Origin: Chitinophaga pinensis
Lineage (GTDB): Bacteria > Bacteroidota > Bacteroidia > Chitinophagales > Chitinophagaceae
Assembly (NCBI GenBank): GCA_945865295.1
Contig: CAMBDE010000012.1
Coordinates: 1-39,942 of the forward strand
Direction of reading: 5' to 3'
Length of the DNA stretch: 39,942 nucleotides
Made by a program: the position numbers and the translations under genes. The notes under the pieces are model-generated. The model made no database searches and was not told the origin of the DNA. It was given only the letters and a program-made list of their open reading frames with translations. Below, in pieces: positions 6,511 through 15,078 of this stretch. Every line of letters begins with the position of its first letter. Within the stretch, counting starts at the first letter, position 1.

Positions 6511-8007
6511 TTACTTTAATGCTTTTAAAAATTGTTCTGCGTTTTTCAAATGTGTAGTTCTTTTTTCTTCAGGCATCTTGTCCCATGTGCTTAATAACAT
6601 CGCCCATCTTGGATTTTTTGCAAATACGACACGCTGCTTGGATAAAAAGCGCCAAAATAAGCCATCCCAAGTTGCTTGCCATTCGCCTTTAGGAAAGTCC
6701 CCCATCTTCATTAAATAATTGGATCCGCAGATATAGGGCTTCGTAGTGATCATACCACCATCGGCAAACTGAGACATGCCATACACATTGGGTACCATCA
6801 CCCAGTCGTAAGCATCGATATACATTTCCATAAACCATTGGTATACGGCATCTGGGTGTATCTCACATAGCAACATAAAATTACCTATGACCATCAATCT
6901 TTCAATATGATGATTATAGCCTGACTCTAATAATTTTTTAATACTACTATCTATTGGAACAATTCCGGTAGTGCCGTTGTAAAAAGACGAAGGCATTTTT
7001 TTAGTAAAGCCCCAGAAATTTTTTGTCCTTTGTTGACTACCAATTTTGCGATAAGTCAATTGTACAAATTCTCTCCAACCAATGATTTGCCTAATAATGC
7101 CTTCGATACTATTGATAGGTGCTTTGCCTTTTTGATAAGCTTGTAACAAGGCATTTAAAAATTCAGCAGGTTGAATTAGGCCAACATTGATTAAGGGACT
7201 TAGTACACTATGAAATAAAGTTTTTTCTGTTACAACCATTGCATCTTCATAAATTCCAAACTGCTCTAGCTTTTCAGCAATGAATAAATTCATTGCCTTT
7301 TTTGCATCGGCATGTGTAACGGGGTAGTATACATCTTTATTAACTGCTTTAAAAGGCGCGTCAGATTTACCTGGATTGTTATTAAAATTGGCTTTTACAT
7401 ATTGCTTCGCTTCTTCTATGTATTCGTTGGATTCAAAAAAATGAATCGCAGGTATAGGCGTATTCTTTGGAATTTTTTTTCTGTTCTCCGCATCAAAACT
7501 CCATTGTCCACCAACGGGACTTCCATCTGACTCAATTAAAATTTTTCTTTGTTTACGTTGTTCAGTATAAAAACTCGTTTGAAAATAAGTTTTTTTATTG
7601 CCAAGTAGCTCCGCACTTTCTAGTACATTGTTTAAAAAATTAGGACTCGGCGTGTAGATCAATTCGATTCCATACTGCTTGCTTGCCTTTTTTAATTGTC
7701 GATCTAGCAAGTAGTCACACGGGTCATACAATTTAATTTTTTGTACGCCCTTGGACTTAAGCATAATAACTAAGGCAGCAATTAAAGCATTTGGTTTCTT
7801 TGCATCTATATAATGACAGTGATACCCTTTTTGTATTAACTGTTGGGCATAATATTTCATAGATGCCCTATGAAAGAGTAGCTTTTGTTGATGAAATTGG
7901 TATTGAAGAAAAAAGAGATCAGATTCAATGATGTAAAAATCACCTCCTCCAATACCTATTTCGGACTGGTCATAAAGTTGATGTGGAAATACGAGCTGAA
8001 CCTGCAT
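6511..8007 (-). CDS. Cryptochrome/photolyase of the FeS-BCP (PhrB/CryB) family, iron-sulfur cysteines absent
   Basis: The 498-residue protein has the N-terminal DPRP-type alpha/beta domain (VQLVFPHQL at 3-11, about residues 1-125) and a helical FAD-binding domain with IIRQIIGWREFV (304-315), the conserved double histidine of the (6-4) photolyase group in YNHHIERLM (His366, His367), DAYDWVMVPNVYGMSQFADGG and KPYICGSNY. Characterised members repair (6-4) photoproducts or sense light and carry a 4Fe-4S cluster held by four cysteines. Here the region that should hold the first ligand reads GIVPIDSS and the CxxC...C segment reads GDFPKGEWQATWDGLFW, so none of the four ligands is at its expected place. 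Operon partner of the DUF2805 gene, divergent from a second photolyase-like gene. Confidence 0.9.
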   Translation of the reverse strand: MQVQLVFPHQLYDQSEIGIGGGDFYIIESDLFFLQYQFHQQKLLFHRASMKYYAQQLIQKGYHCHYIDAKKPNALIAALVIMLKSKGVQKIKLYDPCDYLLDRQLKKASKQYGIELIYTPSPNFLNNVLESAELLGNKKTYFQTSFYTEQRKQRKILIESDGSPVGGQWSFDAENRKKIPKNTPIPAIHFFESNEYIEEAKQYVKANFNNNPGKSDAPFKAVNKDVYYPVTHADAKKAMNLFIAEKLEQFGIYEDAMVVTEKTLFHSVLSPLINVGLIQPAEFLNALLQAYQKGKAPINSIEGIIRQIIGWREFVQLTYRKIGSQQRTKNFWGFTKKMPSSFYNGTTGIVPIDSSIKKLLESGYNHHIERLMVIGNFMLLCEIHPDAVYQWFMEMYIDAYDWVMVPNVYGMSQFADGGMITTKPYICGSNYLMKMGDFPKGEWQATWDGLFWRFLSKQRVVFAKNPRWAMLLSTWDKMPEEKRTTHLKNAEQFLKALK

Positions 8008-8066
8008 GTCTTCTAAACATTTTACATCTAAAATTGTTCATTGTTTAATACTATTAATACCCATCA

Positions 8067-9269
8067 ATGAATATTACTTATAACGCGCTAATAGAGCAAG
8101 TAAAATCATATCACCCTGGCAAATACCCTATCACAAGGAATTATACCAATGGGGCGGTGACCAATTGGTCTCCTTATATCTCGAGGGGATTGCTGAGTCC
8201 TGTAATAGTGATGGAGCAGCTCAAAACAAAGTTCAACAAACAGGAATGGATGGGTTTTATGCAGCAAATGGCATGGCGTGAATACTTTCAAAGAGTTTGG
8301 CAAGAAAAAGGCAATTTGATTTTACAAGACCTAAAATCCACCCAATCTAAAGTTATACTAGAATCTTTACCAAGGCCAATCAGTGAGGGCAATACGGGTA
8401 TTCAAGCGCTTGACAAAGCCATACACCATTTGTATGCGTATGGCATGATGCATAATCATGTAAGAATGTATATTTCGATGTTGCATTCAAATATTTTTAA
8501 AGCAGCATGGTTGCCTGGCGCCAAGTGGATGTATGCAAATTTATTAGACCATGATCCCGCTGCAAATTTTTTAAGCTGGCAATGGGTAGCAGGTAGTTTT
8601 AGTAGTAAGCAGTATATCGCCAATCAAGATAACATCAATAAATATACCAATACCAAACAACGAGGTACTTTTTTAGATAGGGAATATGAATATCTGCAAA
8701 CTTCTATTTTTGATCATTTGGATACAATTCAATCAAATCATTCAGTCAACTGGCCGGATCCTATAGATCAAAAATTTGAGGTAGACACTATGGCAATTTT
8801 TAAAAAGATTCAACAGAAAAATCAATCAAAGATTCTTGATATCAATCATGTAATGCCTAACAAAGCTTTTTGTATTTACAATAGCTTTAATTTGGATCCA
8901 TTATGGCATGCTGATGAGGAATTAAATCGTATCTTATTATTAGAGCCCAATCATTTTGATCAATTTCCTGTTACAGAAAAAGTGTTACAATTTATTATAG
9001 ACTTAGCCACAACCAATATTCCAGGCATTCAAATTTTCATAGGTAATTTTGAAGAGCTAATCAAAGCTATTCAAACATATCCAACTAGTACAAAAGAAGA
9101 AACTTCTCAATCCGAAAATAAAAAACCTGTACTTTATTTCAAAGAACACCCTACAACCCAGCATTATCAAGGTATACAAGAAGCAAGAGATTGGTTGTTT
9201 CCGGAAGTCACTTGCTATTTTCCAAGCTTTTTTGGCTATTGGAAAAAATGTGAACGCTATTTAAAATAA
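8067..9269 (+). CDS. Photolyase-like FAD-binding protein lacking the N-terminal antenna domain
   Basis: This 400-residue protein starts directly in the FAD-binding domain of the photolyase/cryptochrome superfamily: TNWSPYISRG at 32-41, MAWREYF at 68-74, MMHNHVRM at 127-134, and DHDPAANFLSWQWVAG at 161-176, which is close to the DASH/photolyase flavin pocket. There is no alpha/beta antenna domain before it. Instead residues 235-400 form an extra region with hydrophobic strands (KAFCIYNS, RILLLEP, IQIFIGNFEEL, PVLYFKEH) typical of an alpha/beta fold, ending in FPSFFGYWKKCERYLK. It probably binds FAD and may repair UV lesions or act with the divergent cryptochrome; repair activity is not shown by the sequence. 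A strong terminator follows. ATG at 8067 leaves 59 bases to the divergent start. Confidence 0.85.
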   Translation: MNITYNALIEQVKSYHPGKYPITRNYTNGAVTNWSPYISRGLLSPVIVMEQLKTKFNKQEWMGFMQQMAWREYFQRVWQEKGNLILQDLKSTQSKVILESLPRPISEGNTGIQALDKAIHHLYAYGMMHNHVRMYISMLHSNIFKAAWLPGAKWMYANLLDHDPAANFLSWQWVAGSFSSKQYIANQDNINKYTNTKQRGTFLDREYEYLQTSIFDHLDTIQSNHSVNWPDPIDQKFEVDTMAIFKKIQQKNQSKILDINHVMPNKAFCIYNSFNLDPLWHADEELNRILLLEPNHFDQFPVTEKVLQFIIDLATTNIPGIQIFIGNFEELIKAIQTYPTSTKEETSQSENKKPVLYFKEHPTTQHYQGIQEARDWLFPEVTCYFPSFFGYWKKCERYLK

Positions 9270-9302
9270 AAAAAAGCTCCGAAATTTCGGAGCTTTTTTT
9301 TC
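9269..9302. terminator. Intrinsic terminator after photolyase-like gene
   Basis: The palindrome AAAAAGCTCCGAAA/TTTCGGAGCTTTTT directly follows the TAA stop and ends in eight T. Because of the A-tract on the left it can also serve the convergent S9 peptidase gene. Confidence 0.92.
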
Positions 9303-9350
9303 ACTAAATCAATCCTTGAACTATTTAATTCAATCCTTTAAATTTGCTTT

Positions 9351-11828
9351 TTATTTCTTGCGCTCTACATCTTTATTTAACTCATCAATATCTACCGAAC
9401 GCTCTGTATTGTCGCCTAATAAATATTTAGAGAAATAGTCTGCAGTTCTCCAGAACCAGTATTCGTTCATATCTCCAAAACCGTGTCTTTGTGTTGGCAA
9501 AATCAACATATCAAAGCGCTTATTGGCTTTAATTAATGCATTCACCACTCTTAAAGTATTTGCAGGGTGTACATTGTTATCAATCTCACCATGAATCAAT
9601 AATAATTTTCCTTTTAAGTTTTTAGCTAGGTCAGGATTTTTATCAATCATATAACTGAAAGTGGTATCGCCTTTTTCAGAAATATTTTCTTTCACACCAT
9701 GATGCTTTTCGCTCCACCATCTATTGTATACGCTATTGTCATGGTTGCCTGCGTTACTCACGGCTACTTTAAAGATATCTGGATAAACCAAGATAGCTGC
9801 AGTGCTCATGAATCCACCACCACTATGACCATGAATACCTGCTTTGTTTCTATCAATGAAAGTAAATCTATCTGCTAATTGTTCGATGGTCGCTTTTTTA
9901 TCAGCAAGACCGTAGTCTCTTAAATTACCATAGCCATAATTGTGGTACCATTTGCTTCTTGCATAGTGACCTCCTCTATTACCCATTGTTACCACTACAA
10001 AACCTAATTGAGCCAATCGGTCAATACGATCCATGCCCTTGCTGAAAGCCTTGTTCACAGACTCTGTTTGTGGACCAGGGTAAACGTACTCTATAATTGG
10101 ATATTTTTTAGTGCTATCAAAATCATAAGGCTTATACATTACGCCATATAAATCCGTGATACCATCATCTGCTTTAATCTTAAATGTTTCAGGAAATTTA
10201 TAACCAGATGCCATTAGATTTCTTAAATCCGCAGTTTCTAAATCCATTATTTTTTTACCGTCAGCGCTGTGTAAGCTTGATAGAGGAGTGGTATTGACTC
10301 TAGAAGCGTTGTTTACAAAATAAGTGTTGTTATCATTCACGCTAAAGTTATGATCAAAATTACCCGAGTTTAATAATTGCAAGCCAGAACCATCTAAATT
10401 GATTTTATATAAGTGCATGTAGTAAGGGTCTTCTTTACCACCATTCACTAACTCTTTTCCATTCGCAGAAAAATATACTACTCTTTTAGTTTCATCCACC
10501 CCAATTATTTCTTCCACATGCCATGGACCTTGTGTAATTTGATTTTTTAAATTTCCTTGGCCATCGTATAAATATAAATGTGCCCATCCATCACGCTCAC
10601 TCCATTCAATTAGTTCTGCTCCATTTTTTATTAATTCTGGCTTCTTAATTTCAATAGAGGTATTCAACGATTCAGCCACCACTACTTTGACTTCACCAGT
10701 TGTTGTATTCACTATACATTGGTCGATTTTTTTTAAATCACGACTTGTTCTTGCAAGGTATAATTGCTCATTGGTGCCTAGCCAAATCATAGGCCTGAAT
10801 TCATCATCTCTAGCATTTACAGCTGGAGACTTATTCCACATCGCAATGTCTTGATCTTTATACAATGAAACATTAATCTCCTTATTGGTATAGTTTACCA
10901 TGTCTACCAACATTAAATGATCTACTGGGGCTTCTTTTTCACCAGGCATCCAGTACTTATAAGTTTCAAGCGTTGGTCTTGGATCTGCAATGCTATTGAT
11001 CACCCATAAATCTTTTACTTTTCTGTTGTCTACTTTTACAATTGCAAGCTGCTTACTATTTTCACTCCAATAAGCACCAACAGGTTTTCTGTTGTTTTTA
11101 TTTTTCTCTGCATCTACATTTGTTTCGCCGCCTCCGCCTGCGCCACCTTCACTATGCCAACTATAATTTTGAATACCATCTTTTGTAATAGCGGTTTCAA
11201 CAATCGTACTATCTTCTTCATTTATCAAAGCTTTTTCATAATTGGCTTTGTCCATATAGTATAGGTTGTAGTTACGTCCAAAAACAACTTTAGATTGATC
11301 TGGTGCCATATTTGCCCAGCTTGGTTTTCTTTTTGGTTTTGTAAATCCAACTAGCTCATTCAGTTGAGCTGTATTCAAATTGTATTCAAAGTAAAATACC
11401 TTTTTAATTTTTTCTGCCTTCGCATCTTTTTTAGCACCTGGCTTATCTATCTCAATGCTACTTTTTACTTCAAACTGAATCCAGTTCTCATCCTTAATAA
11501 ACTTTAAAGAGTCAACCGGAAGATGTTGTGCATCAAATGGATCTTTGATGATCCTTGTTAAACTAGCAGCAAGTTGATCTTTATCAAATATCGCCTTCTT
11601 TTCATTTTTTACTGGGTCTACAATCATCCATTGTTTTCCTTCACTTGTTTCGTAGGAATACCAAAACTTATTAGATTGTTTTAACCAATGAGGATCAACA
11701 GATAAGGAGAAAATCATCTTGTCTAATTTCTTTGGAGAAAATCTTGCGGCTAGATCATAATTTGCTTTTTGTTGACCAAAAATCAAAAGAGGTAAGGCTA
11801 GTAATACTAAAAAAAGTTGTTTGAGCAT
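9351..11828 (-). CDS. Exported DPP-IV-type S9B peptidase
   Basis: An 825-residue protein with a Sec signal peptide (MLKQLFLVLLALPLLIFGQQ). Residues about 60-540 form the DPP-IV N-terminal beta-propeller and about 560-800 the alpha/beta-hydrolase domain. The nucleophile is Ser669 in GHSGGGF, the acid is in HGEIDNNVHP and the histidine in TQRHGFGD. Dipeptidyl peptidases of this type release N-terminal dipeptides, often X-Pro or X-Ala, in the periplasm and feed peptide uptake in Bacteroidota. A glycine-rich insert (GGAGGGGE near residue 225) interrupts the propeller; it is a low-complexity loop rather than a frameshift. No operon partner: flanked by a terminator and by a divergent hydrolase gene. 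Confidence 0.94.
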   Translation of the reverse strand: MLKQLFLVLLALPLLIFGQQKANYDLAARFSPKKLDKMIFSLSVDPHWLKQSNKFWYSYETSEGKQWMIVDPVKNEKKAIFDKDQLAASLTRIIKDPFDAQHLPVDSLKFIKDENWIQFEVKSSIEIDKPGAKKDAKAEKIKKVFYFEYNLNTAQLNELVGFTKPKRKPSWANMAPDQSKVVFGRNYNLYYMDKANYEKALINEEDSTIVETAITKDGIQNYSWHSEGGAGGGGETNVDAEKNKNNRKPVGAYWSENSKQLAIVKVDNRKVKDLWVINSIADPRPTLETYKYWMPGEKEAPVDHLMLVDMVNYTNKEINVSLYKDQDIAMWNKSPAVNARDDEFRPMIWLGTNEQLYLARTSRDLKKIDQCIVNTTTGEVKVVVAESLNTSIEIKKPELIKNGAELIEWSERDGWAHLYLYDGQGNLKNQITQGPWHVEEIIGVDETKRVVYFSANGKELVNGGKEDPYYMHLYKINLDGSGLQLLNSGNFDHNFSVNDNNTYFVNNASRVNTTPLSSLHSADGKKIMDLETADLRNLMASGYKFPETFKIKADDGITDLYGVMYKPYDFDSTKKYPIIEYVYPGPQTESVNKAFSKGMDRIDRLAQLGFVVVTMGNRGGHYARSKWYHNYGYGNLRDYGLADKKATIEQLADRFTFIDRNKAGIHGHSGGGFMSTAAILVYPDIFKVAVSNAGNHDNSVYNRWWSEKHHGVKENISEKGDTTFSYMIDKNPDLAKNLKGKLLLIHGEIDNNVHPANTLRVVNALIKANKRFDMLILPTQRHGFGDMNEYWFWRTADYFSKYLLGDNTERSVDIDELNKDVERKK

Positions 11829-11901
11829 AATGTATATATTGAGTGTAGAAAATTAATATATTTTTTTGAATTTTAACCTAATTTGTGATGAATACATGAT
11901 T

Positions 11902-13434
11902 ATGAAAACAGCCCTATTTACAATTTTATTATTCGCTCCATTTATGTTCATCAATGGATATGCGCAAACCACTAATCAATATAAGCCTGCTGTATTTGCA
12001 GATGAAAATAGAAAGGCAAAACTACAAGCAGCAATGCCCCTTGTGGAAGATTTATATAAAGACTATGCAACAAAACATCATTTTCCAGCATACGCTTTTG
12101 CCATTGTATTAGATGGAGAATTGCTATACAAAAAAGCAGCTGGATGGGCGAATATCGAAGATAAAATTCCTGCCAATGACCAGACCATGTTCCGGATTGC
12201 ATCTATGTCCAAGAGTTTTACTACTATGGCGATCCTGCAATTAAGAGATGCTGGAAAATTAAAGCTAGATGACCCTATTGATCAATATATTCCTGCTATG
12301 AAGGGCCAGGTATTGACTAAGGATGGCGCGCCAATCACTATCCGTCACTTGATGTCACATCAGGCTGGCTTCCCCGAAGACAATCCATGGGGAGACAGAC
12401 AATTGGATGATTCAGAGGCAGATCTGATAGCCTTGATAGAAAAAGGACTTTCGTTTTCAAATACCACGGGGACTTATTATGAGTATAGTAATCTTGGTTT
12501 TGCGATGCTGGGTTATATCATACATCAGGTATCTGGGTTGACTTACGATGCCTACATTAAGCAAGCCATTTTGGATCCATTAGGTATGCAGCATACTACT
12601 TACGAATACAGAACCATCTCCAAAGAAAATTTAGCAAAAGGCTATCGCACCATCAAGGGCAATTGGGTGAATGTGCCTTTATTAAAAGACGGTATTTATG
12701 GTGCCATGGGCGGAATGATTACTTCTATAGATGATTTTGCAAAATATGTTGCCTTGCATCAAGCTGCATGGCCTGAGCGCAACGAAGCTGAAAAAAAAGT
12801 GATTAAAAGAAGCACAGTGAGAGAAATGCATCAGCCTTATACGTTCATTGGACTAAATCCAAATTATCAATTTCCATCTGGAAAAAAATTAGCAACCACA
12901 TCTAGTTATAGCTATGGATTAAATTGGATGCATGATGCCGAAGCAAAAACAAGTATTGGACATAGTGGAGGCCTTCCAGGTTTTGGTAGTAATTGGCGTT
13001 TTTTACCAGATTATGGATTGGGTGTCATCTTTTTTGCCAACCATACCTACGCACCAACTTCCACAATGAACTTGATTGTTCTAGACACCTTAGTTAAAAT
13101 TGCAAAGCTTCAACCAAGAATCGTTACTGTATCTCCAATACTAGAAAAACGCCAAAAAGAGTTAGTACAAATTATTCCTAGCTGGGAAAGGCTACCAGCT
13201 ATTTTTGCAGAAAACTTTTTTGATGACTATTTATTGGATGAGTTAAAAGCAGAAGCCAAACAATTATTTGAACAGGCAGGAACCATCAAAACATTTGGAA
13301 AAATGATTGCAGAGAATCAATTAAGAGGCTATTGTATTTTGGAAGGCACTAAACAAAATTTAAAATTAAGTTTTACTTTAAGTCCAGAAAATCCTGCATT
13401 GATTCAAGAATACTATTTAGAACTTGTAAAATAA
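11902..13434 (+). CDS. Exported class C beta-lactamase-like serine hydrolase
   Basis: From ATG 11902 the product is 510 residues with a signal peptide ending near NGYAQ (residue 22). The beta-lactamase/penicillin-binding-protein fold is shown by S101-M-S-K104, Y195-S-N197 and a HSGG motif in place of KTG. C-terminal to this (about residues 420-510) is a helical/beta extension found in many Bacteroidota relatives. The family includes esterases, D-aminopeptidases and D,D-peptidases; which activity applies cannot be told. Upstream in-frame starts (TTG 11866, ATG 11896) are possible, but 11902 gives the cleanest signal peptide. Divergent from the DPP-IV gene with about 70 A/T-rich bases between. 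Confidence 0.9.
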   Translation: MKTALFTILLFAPFMFINGYAQTTNQYKPAVFADENRKAKLQAAMPLVEDLYKDYATKHHFPAYAFAIVLDGELLYKKAAGWANIEDKIPANDQTMFRIASMSKSFTTMAILQLRDAGKLKLDDPIDQYIPAMKGQVLTKDGAPITIRHLMSHQAGFPEDNPWGDRQLDDSEADLIALIEKGLSFSNTTGTYYEYSNLGFAMLGYIIHQVSGLTYDAYIKQAILDPLGMQHTTYEYRTISKENLAKGYRTIKGNWVNVPLLKDGIYGAMGGMITSIDDFAKYVALHQAAWPERNEAEKKVIKRSTVREMHQPYTFIGLNPNYQFPSGKKLATTSSYSYGLNWMHDAEAKTSIGHSGGLPGFGSNWRFLPDYGLGVIFFANHTYAPTSTMNLIVLDTLVKIAKLQPRIVTVSPILEKRQKELVQIIPSWERLPAIFAENFFDDYLLDELKAEAKQLFEQAGTIKTFGKMIAENQLRGYCILEGTKQNLKLSFTLSPENPALIQEYYLELVK

Positions 13435-13437
13435 AAA

Positions 13438-13465
13438 AGCGCAATAGCCCCCCGGCCAATGCGCT
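13438..13465. terminator. Imperfect hairpin between convergent genes, probable terminator
   Basis: AGCGCA pairs with TGCGCT across a stem with two internal mismatches and a GCC/GGC inner helix, preceded by an A run and lying four bases after the serine hydrolase stop. There is no long T-tract on the plus strand, so it fits best as a terminator for the minus-strand Spy-like gene. Confidence 0.55.
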
Positions 13466-13489
13466 CTTATCAGTAACAAATGCAAATTA

Positions 13490-13945
13490 TTACATTGGTT
13501 GCTTTCTGCGCATCATTTCGTTGCGCATTTTATTTAAAAGTTCTCTGTCTACTTTCAAAGCCAGATTCACTCTTTCTTCTGTTTTTAAAATTGGCATCAA
13601 GTCTTTCTTAAACTTCTTTCTGATTACTAGCATTGCTTCTTGAAATGCAATCTCGTCTTCTTTTGCTGTTTGCATCAAATTACGACTCGCATCTTTTTGC
13701 TCGTTGTACAGCGGCCAAAATTTTTCTGCTTCTGCAGGAGTTAGGTCCAATTTCTTTGTGATGAATTGAATACTAAATAATTCAAGTTTTTCTCTTTGTT
13801 CTTTTGTCATTGGTCTTGGCGGCGGCATCTCCATACCTTGTCTATCGCGCATAGGTGGTCTGTTTTGACCATTCATTGGTCGTCCTTGCGCTTGTGCTAC
13901 AAATACAGTTACAATAAAACTAAAGAGGCATAATGTTTTTTTCAT
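13490..13945 (-). CDS. Spy/CpxP-like periplasmic protein
   Basis: A 151-residue exported protein: signal peptide MKKTLCLFSFIVTVFVAQAQ, a proline/methionine/arginine-rich linker (residues 21-48, several PP and RPM units), then a helical domain with KLDLTPAEAEKFWPLYNE, the pattern of Spy/CpxP-like proteins of Bacteroidota, and a basic Met-rich tail. Characterised Spy proteins are ATP-independent chaperones, CpxP proteins are inhibitors of stress sensors, and related proteins bind metals. It lies 79 bases downstream of the probable anti-sigma gene and ECF sigma gene, so it may be target and feedback part of an envelope-stress response. That role is inferred from context. Confidence 0.78.
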   Translation of the reverse strand: MKKTLCLFSFIVTVFVAQAQGRPMNGQNRPPMRDRQGMEMPPPRPMTKEQREKLELFSIQFITKKLDLTPAEAEKFWPLYNEQKDASRNLMQTAKEDEIAFQEAMLVIRKKFKKDLMPILKTEERVNLALKVDRELLNKMRNEMMRRKQPM

Positions 13946-14024
13946 AAAATAAGCATTTAAAATTTAGACGAATTCATTTTGGAATAGTTTAAAACAAATT
14001 TGATAATTTTTTTTAAATCTTTAT

Positions 14025-14471
14025 TTAATTATTGGTTGGTATTAAATTAGTTCCTACAATTTCAATCGCGCTATTCCATTCAACTTCGGCTACAAGTTCA
14101 TTGTTATTCACGTAAGCTTCAATCAATTCATCAGGTAAAGTTTCAATGTCAATGGTCTCTACTTTTGCTATAGAATCATTTGTATTTTCTGTCTTATTAA
14201 AAAATAGGTATCCAGTTGCAACTGCAAAAAGCAAACTTGCAGCAACTAAGTATTTTTTTTGCTTTGAAAACAGGGAAATAATTTGCCCTTTTTGTGGCGC
14301 TTGCTTTTCTACTTTAATTTTTTGCATTAAATCCAGTTCAAATTGATCAAAATACCCTGCAGGTATCTGCTTGGTTTTTGCCTCAAAGCTTTTAAGGGCT
14401 TCTTCTAATGCTTTTGAAATTGATTCGTTTTCCATATCGTTCATGTCGTTCATATCGTAATTTAGACCCAT
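14025..14471 (-). CDS. Single-pass membrane protein, probable anti-sigma factor
   Basis: A 148-residue protein with a charged cytoplasmic N-terminus (residues 1-72, including the IPAGYFDQFELDLMQKI segment often seen in proteins encoded after ECF sigma genes in Bacteroidota), one transmembrane helix at 73-91 (KYLVAASLLFAVATGYLFF) and a short acidic periplasmic tail. No zinc-binding HxxxCxxC anti-sigma motif is present. Its position 15 bases after the ECF sigma gene stop makes a role as cognate anti-sigma factor likely. The N-terminus holds a small tandem repeat (MNDMND), and several Met codons in it could be the true start. Confidence 0.68.
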   Translation of the reverse strand: MGLNYDMNDMNDMENESISKALEEALKSFEAKTKQIPAGYFDQFELDLMQKIKVEKQAPQKGQIISLFSKQKKYLVAASLLFAVATGYLFFNKTENTNDSIAKVETIDIETLPDELIEAYVNNNELVAEVEWNSAIEIVGTNLIPTNN

Positions 14472-14486
14472 TGTTTGGTCAAAGGT

Positions 14487-15026
14487 TTAAGCTTGTTGGA
14501 GCAATTCGGTCATTTTTTTGACAGCTTGGTGATAATTTGCCTTCGCACCTCCAACTGTAGTACCTGTAATGGAAGCAATTTTTTCGTAGTCATAAGCCTC
14601 GTAATACCTCAACATAAATACAAATCGTTGTTTTTCAGGCAATTCTGCAATAGCACGTTCTAATTTAATCTGAATGGCAGTCTCTTTTAATCCATTCTGG
14701 CTAGATGGATGTTCTAAACTATGGTCCAACTCATTTTGTGTACTGTGCGTTTTTAAACGTTTTTTCTGGGCTATAAAATTTAAGGTCTCATTATAGGCTA
14801 CCCTAAAAAGCCATGTGCTAAAAGCACTTTCTTGCTTAAAGCCATCCAGCTTGTTCCAAACTTTAATCCAAACAGCTTGTGCAATATCATCCGCATCTGC
14901 ATGCTCGAGCACCATTTTCTTAATTTGAAAAAATACAGTTTCGCGATGCCTCTTTAATAGTTGCGTAAATGCGCTCTCTTTTGCATCGCCGTTTTGAAAT
15001 TGTATGATGAGTGCTTGGTCTGTCAT
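14487..15026 (-). CDS. ECF-type RNA polymerase sigma factor
   Basis: A 179-residue protein with the two-domain ECF layout: sigma-2 (residues 20-90; ADADDIAQAVWIKVW and STWLFRVAYNETLNF for -10 recognition and melting) and sigma-4 (about 122-175; LPEKQRFVFMLRYYEAYDYEKIASITG, the -35-binding helix-turn-helix). It would redirect RNA polymerase to a small regulon in response to an envelope signal. It heads an operon with the probable anti-sigma protein and the Spy/CpxP-like gene, in the usual sigma-first order. No DNA-binding site of its own could be picked out by eye. Confidence 0.93.
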   Translation of the reverse strand: MTDQALIIQFQNGDAKESAFTQLLKRHRETVFFQIKKMVLEHADADDIAQAVWIKVWNKLDGFKQESAFSTWLFRVAYNETLNFIAQKKRLKTHSTQNELDHSLEHPSSQNGLKETAIQIKLERAIAELPEKQRFVFMLRYYEAYDYEKIASITGTTVGGAKANYHQAVKKMTELLQQA

Positions 15027-15078
15027 GCTTATTCAAGTTAGACCAAAAAATATTCAAAAAGTTTAAAACTATTTGACT

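Noticed and set aside
11866..11901. Upstream TTG/ATG starts for the serine hydrolase
   Set aside because: They add a polar stretch before a well-formed signal peptide starting at 11902.
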